Assembly (NCBI GenBank): GCA_903872785.1
Contig: CAIQLZ010000070.1
Coordinates: forward strand, 1 to 9,673
DNA from: Candidatus Levyibacteriota bacterium
GTDB lineage: Bacteria; Patescibacteriota; Microgenomatia; Levybacterales; UBA12049
Length of the DNA stretch: 9,673 nt
Direction of reading: 5' to 3'
Shown in pieces: positions 1-6,789 of this stretch. Every line of letters starts with the position of its first letter. Within the stretch, counting starts at the first letter, position 1. Position numbers and translations under genes: made by a program. Below the pieces are notes generated by a model, which was not told where the DNA came from, searched no databases, and saw only the letters and a list, made by a program, of their open reading frames with translations.

Positions 1-78
1 CTTCTTTGGTTTCTTGGGCATTTCCGGAGAAGAATAATTAAACTGATTTATGGGTGATTGGAACGAACTATCTTCCAT
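1..78 (-). CDS. N-terminus of an unidentified protein (partial)
   Basis: An open frame starts at an ATG (complement of 76-78) and runs off the left edge after 26 codons. The visible peptide starts MEDSSFQSP and ends in the Lys/Pro-rich stretch PKKPKK. It has no recognisable domain; such tails often precede a membrane segment, but none is visible here. It is transcribed divergently from the SpoIID gene, with about 75 bp between the two ATGs. The frame stays open upstream to a TTG at 112-114, so a slightly longer form is possible. No clear Shine-Dalgarno sequence is seen. Reality as a gene rests on the open frame and the divergent layout only. Confidence 0.45.
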   Translation of the reverse strand, partial: MEDSSFQSPINQFNYSSPEMPKKPKK

Positions 79-136
79 ACCACGGATAATACCAATTTTC
101 TTTTCTCTTTGCAAGTTCTATTGATATTTAATCTGA

Positions 137-142
137 TATAAT
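137..142 (+). promoter_or_regulatory. -10 box of the SpoIID operon
   Basis: A perfect TATAAT ends 12 nt before the ATG at 155. No good -35 box is seen at 16-18 bp; TTGCAA at 109-114 is too far. The predicted transcript would carry only about 5 nt of leader, and no Shine-Dalgarno sequence precedes the ATG. Confidence 0.6.
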
Positions 143-154
143 AACCACGCTGCC

Positions 155-1867
155 ATGAGAAAACTTTTAAGCTTTTTGTTCTTCAGCTTCTTCTTGATTC
201 TTTTTTTGATTTTTTTTTCCTCAACAATTAAAGCGGAAGATAATGTCTGCAGTAAAGATCCAAGAGATATACCCAATGACCAACTATCAACGTGCATTGA
301 AGAATTAGGCAAAACAATGAGCCAATCTAAAACTGCTACGCAAGGCGTTCAAAAGCAAATTGACGGAATAAAAGCAAGAGTAGCATTTATTGAAAATGAT
401 CTTGTTGTGAAACAAAAAAATATTGATGACAGCTATAAAAATCTTGCAAAGCTCGAAGAAATTTTAAATCGGACAATCCGCGATTTTTATATAAAAAGTT
501 ATTACAATTCTCCTTTAGTTGCTTTTTTGTCTGCGTCTTCCGCATCCGAGATTACTCAACTTTTGGCATATCAAAAAGCTACAACAGATCAAGACAAAGT
601 AATCATTACCAATATTGCTATTTCTATTTTGGATTTGGAAACTAAAAAAAAGAATCTGGAAGCAGAGCAAACAAATCTTGCCATTGTAAAAGAAAAACTG
701 GATAAAGTTGTTACAGAGGCTCAAGCTTATCAAGCAACTCTTTCAAATAAAATCGCAGCTCTATCAGCCAGACAGCAGGAAATATTAAATCAAAGGTTAT
801 CTGCCTTAGGTATTCCCCTATTTGCCAGTTCGCTGGGGGGCTGCTCAAGTGATATTGGCAAAGATCCGGGTTTTGGCAGAGGTTTCGGTTTTTTTACTTA
901 CGGCGTTCCTAATCGGGTTGGCTTAAGCCAATTCGGAGCTTGGGGACGGGCAAAAGCAGGCCAAAATTCTGATTCTATCTTGCATGCCTATTATAATTTT
1001 GACTCTATAGAAAATAGAAGTGCAACGATAAATGTCGAAGGATATAGCTCTTATTCTTTAGAGGACTATGTGAAGCGGGTTTATGAAGTGCCAGACAATT
1101 GGACCGATAATGATTCTGCTGCCTTAAAAGCCCAAGCGATTGCCGTAAGGTCTTATGCTCTGGCCTACACAAATAATGGTCAAGGTTCAATTTGCACAAC
1201 TCAACAATGTCAGGTATTCAAACCCGATCCCAAAGGAGGAAATTGGGAACAAGCGGTAAATGCAACTGCAGGTCAAGTTATGTTACAAGGAGGACAACCG
1301 ATTAAAGCTTGGTTTTCTTCTACCCATGGCGGATATGTTCACTCTTCAGGAGACATTGGCTGGAGTAGCACTTCCTGGACGAAAAATGTCCAGGATACAA
1401 CCGGCGGAATTTCAAACTTTTCCGATTTAAAAAATAATGCATATGACAAAGATTCTCCATGGTTTTATTGCGACTGGGGATCAAGAAGTGATTACAATAA
1501 AACCGCTTGGCTTAAATCTGATGAAGTCGCGGATATTGTCAACGCAGTGTTGCTAGCTCAAAATCAAAGCGATACTGAAACAAAAGAACATTTATATCAG
1601 ACTGACAAACCAAATCCAGCAGGAACTGAAACATGGAGTGCGGACAGAGTTAGGCAGGAATTAAGTAAATACATGACACCATATACTTCTATTTCCGATA
1701 TTAGTATGTCGGTCGACTTTGGTTCCGGAAAAACAACCTCGGTTAATGTCTCGGGAGATGGTGGAAATAAATCAATTCCCGGAGATTTTTTCAAACTTTA
1801 TTTTGACTTGAGAGCCCCTGCTAATATACAAATTGTCGGACCGTTGTATAATGTTGAGAGAAATTGA
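155..1867 (+). CDS. Secreted coiled-coil / SpoIID-domain cell-wall protein
   Basis: 570 aa, probably an exported peptidoglycan-acting protein. Residues 1-27 are a signal peptide (MRKLL, a long Phe/Leu core, then a likely cut near IKAED). Residues about 45-215 are a long coiled coil resembling the PcsB/CwlO/EnvC type. Residues about 240-450 carry SpoIID-like motifs: VGLSQFGAWGRAKAG (about 255-269), LEDYVKRVYEVPDNW with the presumed catalytic Glu311, LKAQAIAVRSYA (about 324-335) and FSSTHGGY (about 387-394). SpoIID enzymes are lytic transglycosylases acting on stem-peptide-free glycan. The GxGMSQYGA-type motif usually lies at the C-terminal end of the domain; here it comes first, and the usual His of that motif is Asn253. 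First gene of a four-gene operon. Family assignment is firm; enzymatic activity is inferred. Confidence 0.85.
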   Translation: MRKLLSFLFFSFFLILFLIFFSSTIKAEDNVCSKDPRDIPNDQLSTCIEELGKTMSQSKTATQGVQKQIDGIKARVAFIENDLVVKQKNIDDSYKNLAKLEEILNRTIRDFYIKSYYNSPLVAFLSASSASEITQLLAYQKATTDQDKVIITNIAISILDLETKKKNLEAEQTNLAIVKEKLDKVVTEAQAYQATLSNKIAALSARQQEILNQRLSALGIPLFASSLGGCSSDIGKDPGFGRGFGFFTYGVPNRVGLSQFGAWGRAKAGQNSDSILHAYYNFDSIENRSATINVEGYSSYSLEDYVKRVYEVPDNWTDNDSAALKAQAIAVRSYALAYTNNGQGSICTTQQCQVFKPDPKGGNWEQAVNATAGQVMLQGGQPIKAWFSSTHGGYVHSSGDIGWSSTSWTKNVQDTTGGISNFSDLKNNAYDKDSPWFYCDWGSRSDYNKTAWLKSDEVADIVNAVLLAQNQSDTETKEHLYQTDKPNPAGTETWSADRVRQELSKYMTPYTSISDISMSVDFGSGKTTSVNVSGDGGNKSIPGDFFKLYFDLRAPANIQIVGPLYNVERN

Positions 1868-1869
1868 CA

Positions 1870-2598
1870 ATGACTGATATTTTCGTAGCTCCCAAGCAAG
1901 ATAAATCCGGTACTCTTTTTTCACAAAATATTTTCTCACGTGAAGGAAACAATGGCCCTGCTTTAAAAGCTAAAGAAAAAAACTTTAAAAAGATATTGGA
2001 TAAAAAACAAACTGTCAAAAATTCTTCATTATACGAAGAACCTCACATGAATATTCTGTCTTCTTTCAGCCAATATCCAAAAAATGTTTCTTTTCATACT
2101 CAGAAAGAAAACGAACAAATAATTTTATTTTTACGATCCCGTTTTATAACAAACATTTCCTGGATGACTTTTACTATTTTCCTTATTTTTTTACCTGCAA
2201 TAATTACTTTCTTGCTGCCGTTGTTTCAAATAAATTTTCTCTCGTCCGACATAGTTACCCATTTTACAACAATCTATGTTATATTTTATTATCTTATTGT
2301 TTTTTCATATATATTAATAAATTTCCTAACTTGGTTTTATAATATATTTATTGTTACTGCCGACAGGATTGTTGACATAAATTATTTAGACATTGTTGTA
2401 CATAATGTTTCGGAAACTAAATTAAAGCAAATTGAAGATGTCCGCTACAGTCAATCAGGATTTATTCCAACTTTATTTAATTATGGCAATCTTTTTGTTC
2501 AAACAGCAGGCACTGAAGAAAATTTTGAAGCTAATTGCATCCCAAAGCCTAAGGAGGCAACAGATATAATTGCGGGAATTCTTGGAGAAAATGGATAA
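1870..2598 (+). CDS. PH-domain (YdbS-like, bPH2) membrane protein
   Basis: 242 aa from the ATG at 1870, which begins 3 nt after the upstream TGA; a TTG at 1864 would overlap that stop but is less likely. Residues about 1-85 are a polar, Lys-rich cytoplasmic region. Two hydrophobic segments follow (about 92-118 and 128-158). The C-terminal part has the bacterial PH fold signature: WFYNIFIVTADRIVDINYL, then the KLKQIEDVRYSQSG strand and GNLFVQTAG. Such proteins are membrane-bound and of poorly defined function, often in envelope operons. Spacing to both neighbours indicates co-transcription and probable translational coupling. The family call is good; no substrate or partner can be read from the sequence. 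Confidence 0.8.
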   Translation: MTDIFVAPKQDKSGTLFSQNIFSREGNNGPALKAKEKNFKKILDKKQTVKNSSLYEEPHMNILSSFSQYPKNVSFHTQKENEQIILFLRSRFITNISWMTFTIFLIFLPAIITFLLPLFQINFLSSDIVTHFTTIYVIFYYLIVFSYILINFLTWFYNIFIVTADRIVDINYLDIVVHNVSETKLKQIEDVRYSQSGFIPTLFNYGNLFVQTAGTEENFEANCIPKPKEATDIIAGILGENG

Positions 2599-2824
2599 TA
2601 TAATTATGAATTTTAATTTTTTTCAACCGGTTCTTTTAATTAAAATAATAACGCTTATTGTCATAGGCTTTTATATGGTTTTTGCATTCGTTATTTCTAC
2701 TCAAATAAAAGCTATGGAAAACATTATTAATCTTCCCCATGCTTCTTCAGTCTTTAAAACTGCTGCAATATTTAATATCGTTCTGGCAATTTCGCTTTTT
2801 ATACTTGCAGTTGTTATACTTTAG
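2591..2824 (+). CDS. Small two-TM membrane protein
   Basis: 77 aa from the ATG at 2591, which overlaps the TAA of the PH-domain gene (ATGGATAA), so translational coupling is likely. ATG at 2606 (72 aa) and TTG at 2570 are alternative starts. Two hydrophobic helices are clear: the first around PVLLIKIITLIVIGFYMVFA, the second around FNIVLAISLFILAVVIL. A short polar loop with an Ala/Met/Asn-rich stretch joins them. I do not recognise the family with certainty; small two-TM proteins of this style recur in Microgenomates envelope operons. It sits between the PH-domain and LytR_C genes, which suggests an accessory membrane role. No charged catalytic motif is seen. Confidence 0.7.
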   Translation: MDNIIMNFNFFQPVLLIKIITLIVIGFYMVFAFVISTQIKAMENIINLPHASSVFKTAAIFNIVLAISLFILAVVIL

Positions 2825-2830
2825 AAAGCA

Positions 2831-4219
2831 ATGGATAATAATATATCCTTCTCAAAAATAGTTGCAACACCTACTCTTAATTCCTGGTCTCAAGCGTATA
2901 ATGCCGGGAAATTATTTGCCGTTTTATCATTGGAAAAAACCGATAATAGCGAAGAAATAGAGTCTTTAAACATGCTTGGCAAAGATCTGCTGGAACGCTT
3001 GGAACAGGAATTTTTTACAATCGAGGATAAAAATTTAGAGTCAATCAAAAAAGCCGTTTCTATAGTTTTTAGCCAAGAAATAAAAGGGGTAATTATTTCT
3101 TTTGCTGCCGGAGCTCTGATAAATAATGTTCTTTATTTGTTTGGATTAGGAAAATCCAAGGTTTTCATAAAAAGAAAAGGCAATCTTGGATTGGCGTTAA
3201 ATTCAGAAAATATTACTTTAAAAGATGTTGTATCTTCTTCCGGATTTCTAAAGGAAAAAGATTTGGTAGTTTTGACAACAGAGGCTTTTTCACAAATTAT
3301 TACTCAGGATGATCTTGATATTAGCTTAAATGATTCTGAGCCTTCTGAAATTACAGAAACTCTTGCCCCAAAAATTCACAAAGCGGAAAATGGAAAAATC
3401 TCTGCAATTGTACTTAGATACAAAACCCCACTACCCAATGAGCCTCAACAAACTGGAGAAATTATAGATGAAGGAACGGAAAATGATGAGCCGATTGAAA
3501 CAAATCAAGAAGAAAATAAGGCGGAAAAATCTGCATTTTTTTTTGGCAAATTCTTCTCTTTATTTAAAGAAATATTTAGAAAACCAAATCTAGAAATTCA
3601 ATTTACTAAAAAGTTGTTTTTAGTTCTAACAATTATTATTGTTGGAATCATAATTTGTAGCATTTGCCTGACAATTCGAGAGCAAAATAATGCAAAAGCA
3701 AAGGCACTTTTTACCCAAATTTACCCTCAGGCACAAAAAAGATATGATGAGGCGCAAAGCTTGGTGGATTTAAATAAAAGTTTAGCCAGAGATGCATTTA
3801 CAGCTGCACAGAAGCTTTTAAATGATAACAAAGATAAATTTCCTTCAAAATCAAAAGAATTAATGCAAACTCAAGATCTTTTAAAAAAAACGGAAGAAGG
3901 ACTTGCCAAAACATCCCCCATAGATAAATCCGGACTTGACAGAAGCAAATTGTCAATTGCTGTTCAAAATGGATCAGGAGTCGAAGGCACTGCAGGGAAA
4001 ACCGCAACAGCACTCAAAGCTCTTGGCTATAATGTTACCTCAACCGGCAACGCTGATAATTACAATTATCAAGGAGTCACAATTAAAATAAAAGAGGATA
4101 ACGGTAATTTCCTGAATCTTCTTAAAAAAGATCTGGCAAAAAATTACACTGTTGAATCCGCATCAGCAGATCTTTCTTCAGATTCCCCCACCGACTGTTT
4201 GATCATTATCGGTAAATAA
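2831..4219 (+). CDS. PP2C-like pseudo-domain / TM / LytR_C protein
   Basis: 462 aa, start ATG 6 nt after the previous stop, with a weak AGAAAG upstream. Residues about 1-200 look like a degenerate PP2C phosphatase fold: GALINNVLYLFGLGKSKVF resembles the strand pair around the PP2C GDSR motif, and SSGFLKEKDLVVLTTEAF resembles the later SG..gD.lvLaTDGl motif. The metal-binding Asp residues are absent, so it is probably non-catalytic. An acidic linker (about 203-233) leads to a TM helix at about 262-283 and a coiled coil at about 285-358. A C-terminal LytR_C domain follows (about 374-461, starting LSIAVQNGSGVEGTAGK). Topology would place the PP2C part in the cytoplasm and LytR_C outside, suggesting a link between cytoplasm and envelope. 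Last gene of the operon. Confidence 0.8.
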   Translation: MDNNISFSKIVATPTLNSWSQAYNAGKLFAVLSLEKTDNSEEIESLNMLGKDLLERLEQEFFTIEDKNLESIKKAVSIVFSQEIKGVIISFAAGALINNVLYLFGLGKSKVFIKRKGNLGLALNSENITLKDVVSSSGFLKEKDLVVLTTEAFSQIITQDDLDISLNDSEPSEITETLAPKIHKAENGKISAIVLRYKTPLPNEPQQTGEIIDEGTENDEPIETNQEENKAEKSAFFFGKFFSLFKEIFRKPNLEIQFTKKLFLVLTIIIVGIIICSICLTIREQNNAKAKALFTQIYPQAQKRYDEAQSLVDLNKSLARDAFTAAQKLLNDNKDKFPSKSKELMQTQDLLKKTEEGLAKTSPIDKSGLDRSKLSIAVQNGSGVEGTAGKTATALKALGYNVTSTGNADNYNYQGVTIKIKEDNGNFLNLLKKDLAKNYTVESASADLSSDSPTDCLIIIGK

Positions 4220-4245
4220 ATCTACCAAATTAAGATAAAATAGAG

Positions 4246-4251
4246 TATCAT
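4246..4251 (+). promoter_or_regulatory. Possible -10 box of smpB
   Basis: TATCAT ends 6 nt before the smpB ATG (TATCAT, taggct, ATG). The same 6-nt spacing is seen before the genes at 8964 and 8338. TAAAAT at 4236-4241 is an alternative with a leader of about 10 nt. No -35 box is convincing and no Shine-Dalgarno sequence is present. Confidence 0.4.
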
Positions 4252-4257
4252 TAGGCT

Positions 4258-4698
4258 ATGAAAATTACGAATAAACGGGCGTTTTTTGATTATCAAATTT
4301 TGGAAAAGTTTGAAGCCGGAATAAATTTATATGGAGCTGAAGTTAAAGCTATAAGATTGGGACACGCGGATTTGACCGGAGCGCATGTCCGGATTATGGG
4401 AAGTGAGGCATATCTGATCAATGCCAAAATTTTCCCCTATCAATATTCCAGACCCGAAGGATATGATGAAAAACGCACCAGAAAATTACTCTTGCATAAA
4501 AGTGAAATTGTTGCTTTAAAATCCAAAACCGAAGGTCAAAATTTAACTCTTGTTCCGATTTCAATTTATACCACCAAAAGTTTCATCAAAGTAGAAATTG
4601 CGCTGGGAAAAGGTAAAAAACAGTATGATAAAAAAGAGTCCATCAAAAAAAGAGATCTTCAGCGCGAAATCGAGCAGGAAATGATTGATATAAAGTGA
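4258..4698 (+). CDS. smpB: SsrA-binding protein SmpB
   Basis: 146 aa, close to the usual length of about 150. SmpB binds the tRNA-like domain of tmRNA and brings it to ribosomes stalled on broken mRNAs. Family landmarks are present in order: NKRAFFDYQILEKFEAGI near the N-terminus, LYGAEVKAIRLGHADLTGAHV, the EAYLINAKIFPY strand, RTRKLLLHKSEI, and the basic C-terminal KGKKQYDKKESIKKRD tail that enters the empty mRNA channel. It ends in TGA, showing standard use of that stop. Its partner RNA gene starts about 60 bp downstream on the same strand, a common arrangement. No key residue is obviously missing. Confidence 0.97.
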   Translation: MKITNKRAFFDYQILEKFEAGINLYGAEVKAIRLGHADLTGAHVRIMGSEAYLINAKIFPYQYSRPEGYDEKRTRKLLLHKSEIVALKSKTEGQNLTLVPISIYTTKSFIKVEIALGKGKKQYDKKESIKKRDLQREIEQEMIDIK

Positions 4699-4719
4699 GG
4701 CTAGCTCGAAGCTAAAAGC

Positions 4720-4748
4720 TTGACTTTATAGATGAGTTGAGATATAAT
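4720..4748 (+). promoter_or_regulatory. ssrA promoter (TTGACT-17-TATAAT)
   Basis: TTGACT at 4720-4725 and TATAAT at 4743-4748 are 17 bp apart, a near-perfect sigma-70-type promoter. It ends 9 nt before the first base of the tmRNA acceptor stem (4758). It is the strongest promoter on the plus strand of this window and shows that ssrA has its own transcription start, separate from smpB. Confidence 0.85.
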
Positions 4749-4757
4749 ACCAGTCTT

Positions 4758-5119
4758 GGGGATGCATTGCATCGACAAGATTGCACTTTAAAAAACAGCA
4801 AGCCGACATTGATTCATAGTCGTAAAAATGAATCAAAAAATAAATGCTAGAGATTCATTCTCCAGCGATCGATTTGCTTACGCATACGCGTAAATAAATT
4901 AATCTGTTTACAAAATCTTTTCTCAATGGGATTTTATAAGCATAAATACAGTTGAGAGATGGTGAGGAAAGTTGGTTTCTATCCTTATTGTATTTATCAA
5001 CCTTAACGCTATTAATTCTTGTTGATTAGAAAAAATAGCGCGACATAAGACAATCAACTAAGCTTGTAGAAGTTTTTAGAGTAATTTCTTGGACTCGAGC
5101 TCATTGCTCGACATCTCCA
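4758..5119 (+). ncRNA. ssrA: Transfer-messenger RNA (tmRNA)
   Basis: About 362 nt, the normal size. The 5' end GGGGATG (4758-4764) pairs with CATCTCC (5112-5118), a 7-bp acceptor stem with one G-U, followed by discriminator A5119. The next bases are CAC, so CCA is not encoded. A T-arm (TCGAG, 7-nt loop, CTCGA; about 5094-5110) and the helix 2 pairing ACAAG/GATTG (4775-4783) with CAATC/CTTGT (5051-5067) are visible. The resume site follows ATAGTC: a tag frame starts at GTA 4822 and runs 23 codons to TAA 4891, with a second in-frame TAA at 4900. The tag begins VKMNQK and ends RFAYAYA. The 3' end lies on the left attachment site of the inserted element, and the last 44 nt are antisense to the recombinase gene. 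The acceptor stem is intact. Confidence 0.93.
4822..4893 (+). other. tmRNA proteolysis-tag reading frame
   Basis: This is the internal mRNA-like segment of ssrA. It starts with GTA (Val) right after ATAGTC, in place of the common GCA (Ala). It encodes 23 residues, much longer than the 10-residue E. coli tag, and is rich in Lys, Arg, Asn and Ser. The C-terminus FAYAYA is small and hydrophobic, like known degron ends (ALAA type) but with alternating Tyr. The resume position is inferred from the conserved TAGTC spacing. Confidence 0.75.
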
Positions 5120-6626
5120 CACTACCGCTCCGCAAGGGGCGGTTTTCCGTGATTAGGCTTACAGGATAAGCTAAAGTAGCGGTTCCAAATCCTCTAAAGT
5201 AGTCGTATCTCAAATTCTCTTCAAAGTACATATAAAGGATGGTTCTTTTATCGTTATATTCATCGCTTTGCCACATATCCATAGGCTTTTTTAATGTATC
5301 GAATACTTTTTCCGATGCGGTTCCAAAATCCTTGTCGGTGTAGTTACTTTGTTTTTGTTTCTTCCCTAGCTCTGTCTTTTTAACCGCTAGCTCTTTAATC
5401 TTTCCTTCATAAATATCGATGAGTGATTGTTCTCCTGCCCTACTAGCTTTACCAGCTCTTTCAACAAAATCATCAATTTCTTTACCTATTTTCTCGAGCT
5501 CAATTTGAATATTGCTTCTATTTAATGAGTACTTCTCCAGCCGGTTATTCCATTCGACAAGTAAAACATCCCTTGTTAAATCAATCAAATCGTCTGCTGG
5601 CTTCACGCTTGATAGTAGAGCTTCAAACTGGCTCTCAAATTTCTCTTTTCCTATACTTTTCCAAATATACTTACAACCCTTTCCACGACAATAATAATGG
5701 GGATACCTTAGCTTCCTTCCTGTATTAAAAGCTCCTGACATAGATACTCCGCAGTTATCGCATAAAACGTGTGGTCTTAAAGGGAAGTCTAAGTTGTAAT
5801 CTCTTCTGCGCCAAGGCTTTGTACGACCTTCTAGCCTCTCCTGTACGACCTCGTACGTCTCAAGTGAGATAAATCCCTCATGTTGTCCTTTTCTACGTTC
5901 TACGCCCCATTTTGGATACTCAATATACCCTGCATGTAAAATATCTTCTAGCGTATTTCTGGCGGTTTGGTGAGACATGACATGAGTGATCCCAAATTCT
6001 TTATATTTTGTGTTTACAAAGGATTGAAAGTCTAGGATAGCGGGCAATATTCCGTCTCGAAATTGCTCTATGCCTTCTTTATAAATTGAGGCGTAAGGCT
6101 CTCGACAAGTCAGAAGCTTACCGTGGACAGGATCTTTCTTATTTATCATGCCAAGCGGCGGCATAAAAGGCCAATAACCTTTTTCTAGCCTCGCTTTCAT
6201 TTTTTGAATAACCTGTCTTCTGTTAGATTGTCTTTGGTATTGATTTCCAGCAGTTAAAACTAGCTCAGCATATTCACTCTCTGGAGTTCCATCAAATGTA
6301 AAATTTAAACATTCTCTCTTAAGCCCTCTTGACTGAAATTCTGTTCTTAACCGAAGCTGAACTTCCATATCTCTAGAAAATCGTGATAAATCGTCAAATA
6401 CAACAACAAATTCTTCTGAAGGGTGGGCATCTGCATATTTAAGTAGAGTGCGCATTGCCGGTCTTTCGAAAAGCTTCCCAGAGACAGCAGCATCGGAGAA
6501 TATTTTCTCAACGGAATAACTTTTATTTTGGCAATAAGCTCTACATCTCTGCTCCTGGGAGCTTAAACCATTTCCTTCGTCAACTTGTCTCTGCGAAGAA
6601 ACCCTGCAGTAAATTAGTGCTTTCAT
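5076..6626 (-). CDS. Large serine recombinase (integrase of the element)
   Basis: 516 aa from the ATG at 6626; the frame is open to a TTG at 6656, but MKALIYCRVSS is the canonical N-terminus. It has the resolvase catalytic domain (about 1-140; nucleophile Ser10 in YCRVS, and DDLSRFSRD at about 78-86), the Recombinase domain (about 150-270), a zinc ribbon (Cys289/Cys292 in LCDNCG, then YYCRGKGC around 313-318) and a coiled coil (about 365-425). It cuts and joins attP and attB through a Ser-DNA link. Its ATG follows the stop of the 52-aa gene by 4 nt, with no Shine-Dalgarno, so coupling is likely. The last 13 residues (from E504) are translated antisense through the left att core into ssrA; the stop at 5076-5078 lies in tmRNA. 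The C-terminus is therefore host-derived and differs from the form in the free element. Confidence 0.92.
   Translation of the reverse strand: MKALIYCRVSSQRQVDEGNGLSSQEQRCRAYCQNKSYSVEKIFSDAAVSGKLFERPAMRTLLKYADAHPSEEFVVVFDDLSRFSRDMEVQLRLRTEFQSRGLKRECLNFTFDGTPESEYAELVLTAGNQYQRQSNRRQVIQKMKARLEKGYWPFMPPLGMINKKDPVHGKLLTCREPYASIYKEGIEQFRDGILPAILDFQSFVNTKYKEFGITHVMSHQTARNTLEDILHAGYIEYPKWGVERRKGQHEGFISLETYEVVQERLEGRTKPWRRRDYNLDFPLRPHVLCDNCGVSMSGAFNTGRKLRYPHYYCRGKGCKYIWKSIGKEKFESQFEALLSSVKPADDLIDLTRDVLLVEWNNRLEKYSLNRSNIQIELEKIGKEIDDFVERAGKASRAGEQSLIDIYEGKIKELAVKKTELGKKQKQSNYTDKDFGTASEKVFDTLKKPMDMWQSDEYNDKRTILYMYFEENLRYDYFRGFGTATLAYPVSLITENRPLRSGSVEMSSNELESKKLL
5116..5123. repeat. attL core (direct repeat, left copy)
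   Basis: TCCACACT at the extreme 3' end of ssrA is repeated exactly at 8914-8921. One mismatch aside, the match extends left to AT[c/g]TCCACACT. To its left the sequence is tmRNA acceptor stem; to its right it is element DNA encoding the recombinase C-terminus. The short identity fits serine-recombinase crossover sites. Confidence 0.8.
5124..5146 (+). terminator. Element-encoded replacement terminator for ssrA
   Basis: The stem ACCGCTCC / GGGGCGGT (8 bp, one G-U) has a GCAA tetraloop and is followed by TTT. It starts directly after the attL core, 5 nt past the tmRNA discriminator base. Because it lies right of the core it belongs to the element, and it also encodes part of the recombinase (ENRPLRSG) on the other strand. 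It can terminate ssrA in the occupied locus. Confidence 0.78.
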
Positions 6627-6630
6627 AAGT

Positions 6631-6789
6631 TTAATTTGAGTCGCTTTTCTCGACAACTACATCTATTGTTTTATTGCAAATAAGGCGTAACGTATTTAAC
6701 AAATCGGAAACCTGTTGATCTGTCATCTTCTTACCCCTTTCGCCTAGCTTTTGGCGAGCATATTCAATTGTTATTTCTTTCTGAGTCAT
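6631..6789 (-). CDS. 52-aa protein preceding the recombinase
   Basis: A short frame from ATG 6789 to TAA 6631-6633. The peptide is MTQKEITIEYARQKLGERG at the N-terminus, then KKMTDQQVSDLLNTLR and a C-terminal TIDVVVEKSDSN; it looks soluble and mostly helical, with an amphipathic pattern in the middle. GAAGG lies 8 nt before the ATG but sits in the loop of a hairpin whose outer stem holds the start codon (6783-6828). Its stop is 4 nt before the recombinase ATG, so the two are probably coupled. It shares the frame of the 97-aa gene upstream, separated by a TAG and a TAA. I cannot assign a function; its place beside the integrase makes a recombination directionality factor or a regulator conceivable, but that is only inference. 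Confidence 0.7.
   Translation of the reverse strand: MTQKEITIEYARQKLGERGKKMTDQQVSDLLNTLRLICNKTIDVVVEKSDSN

Noticed and set aside
118..312. Minus-strand 64-aa open frame
   Set aside because: It overlaps the promoter and signal-peptide coding region of the SpoIID gene; its Lys-rich composition is the reverse complement of the Phe/Leu signal sequence.
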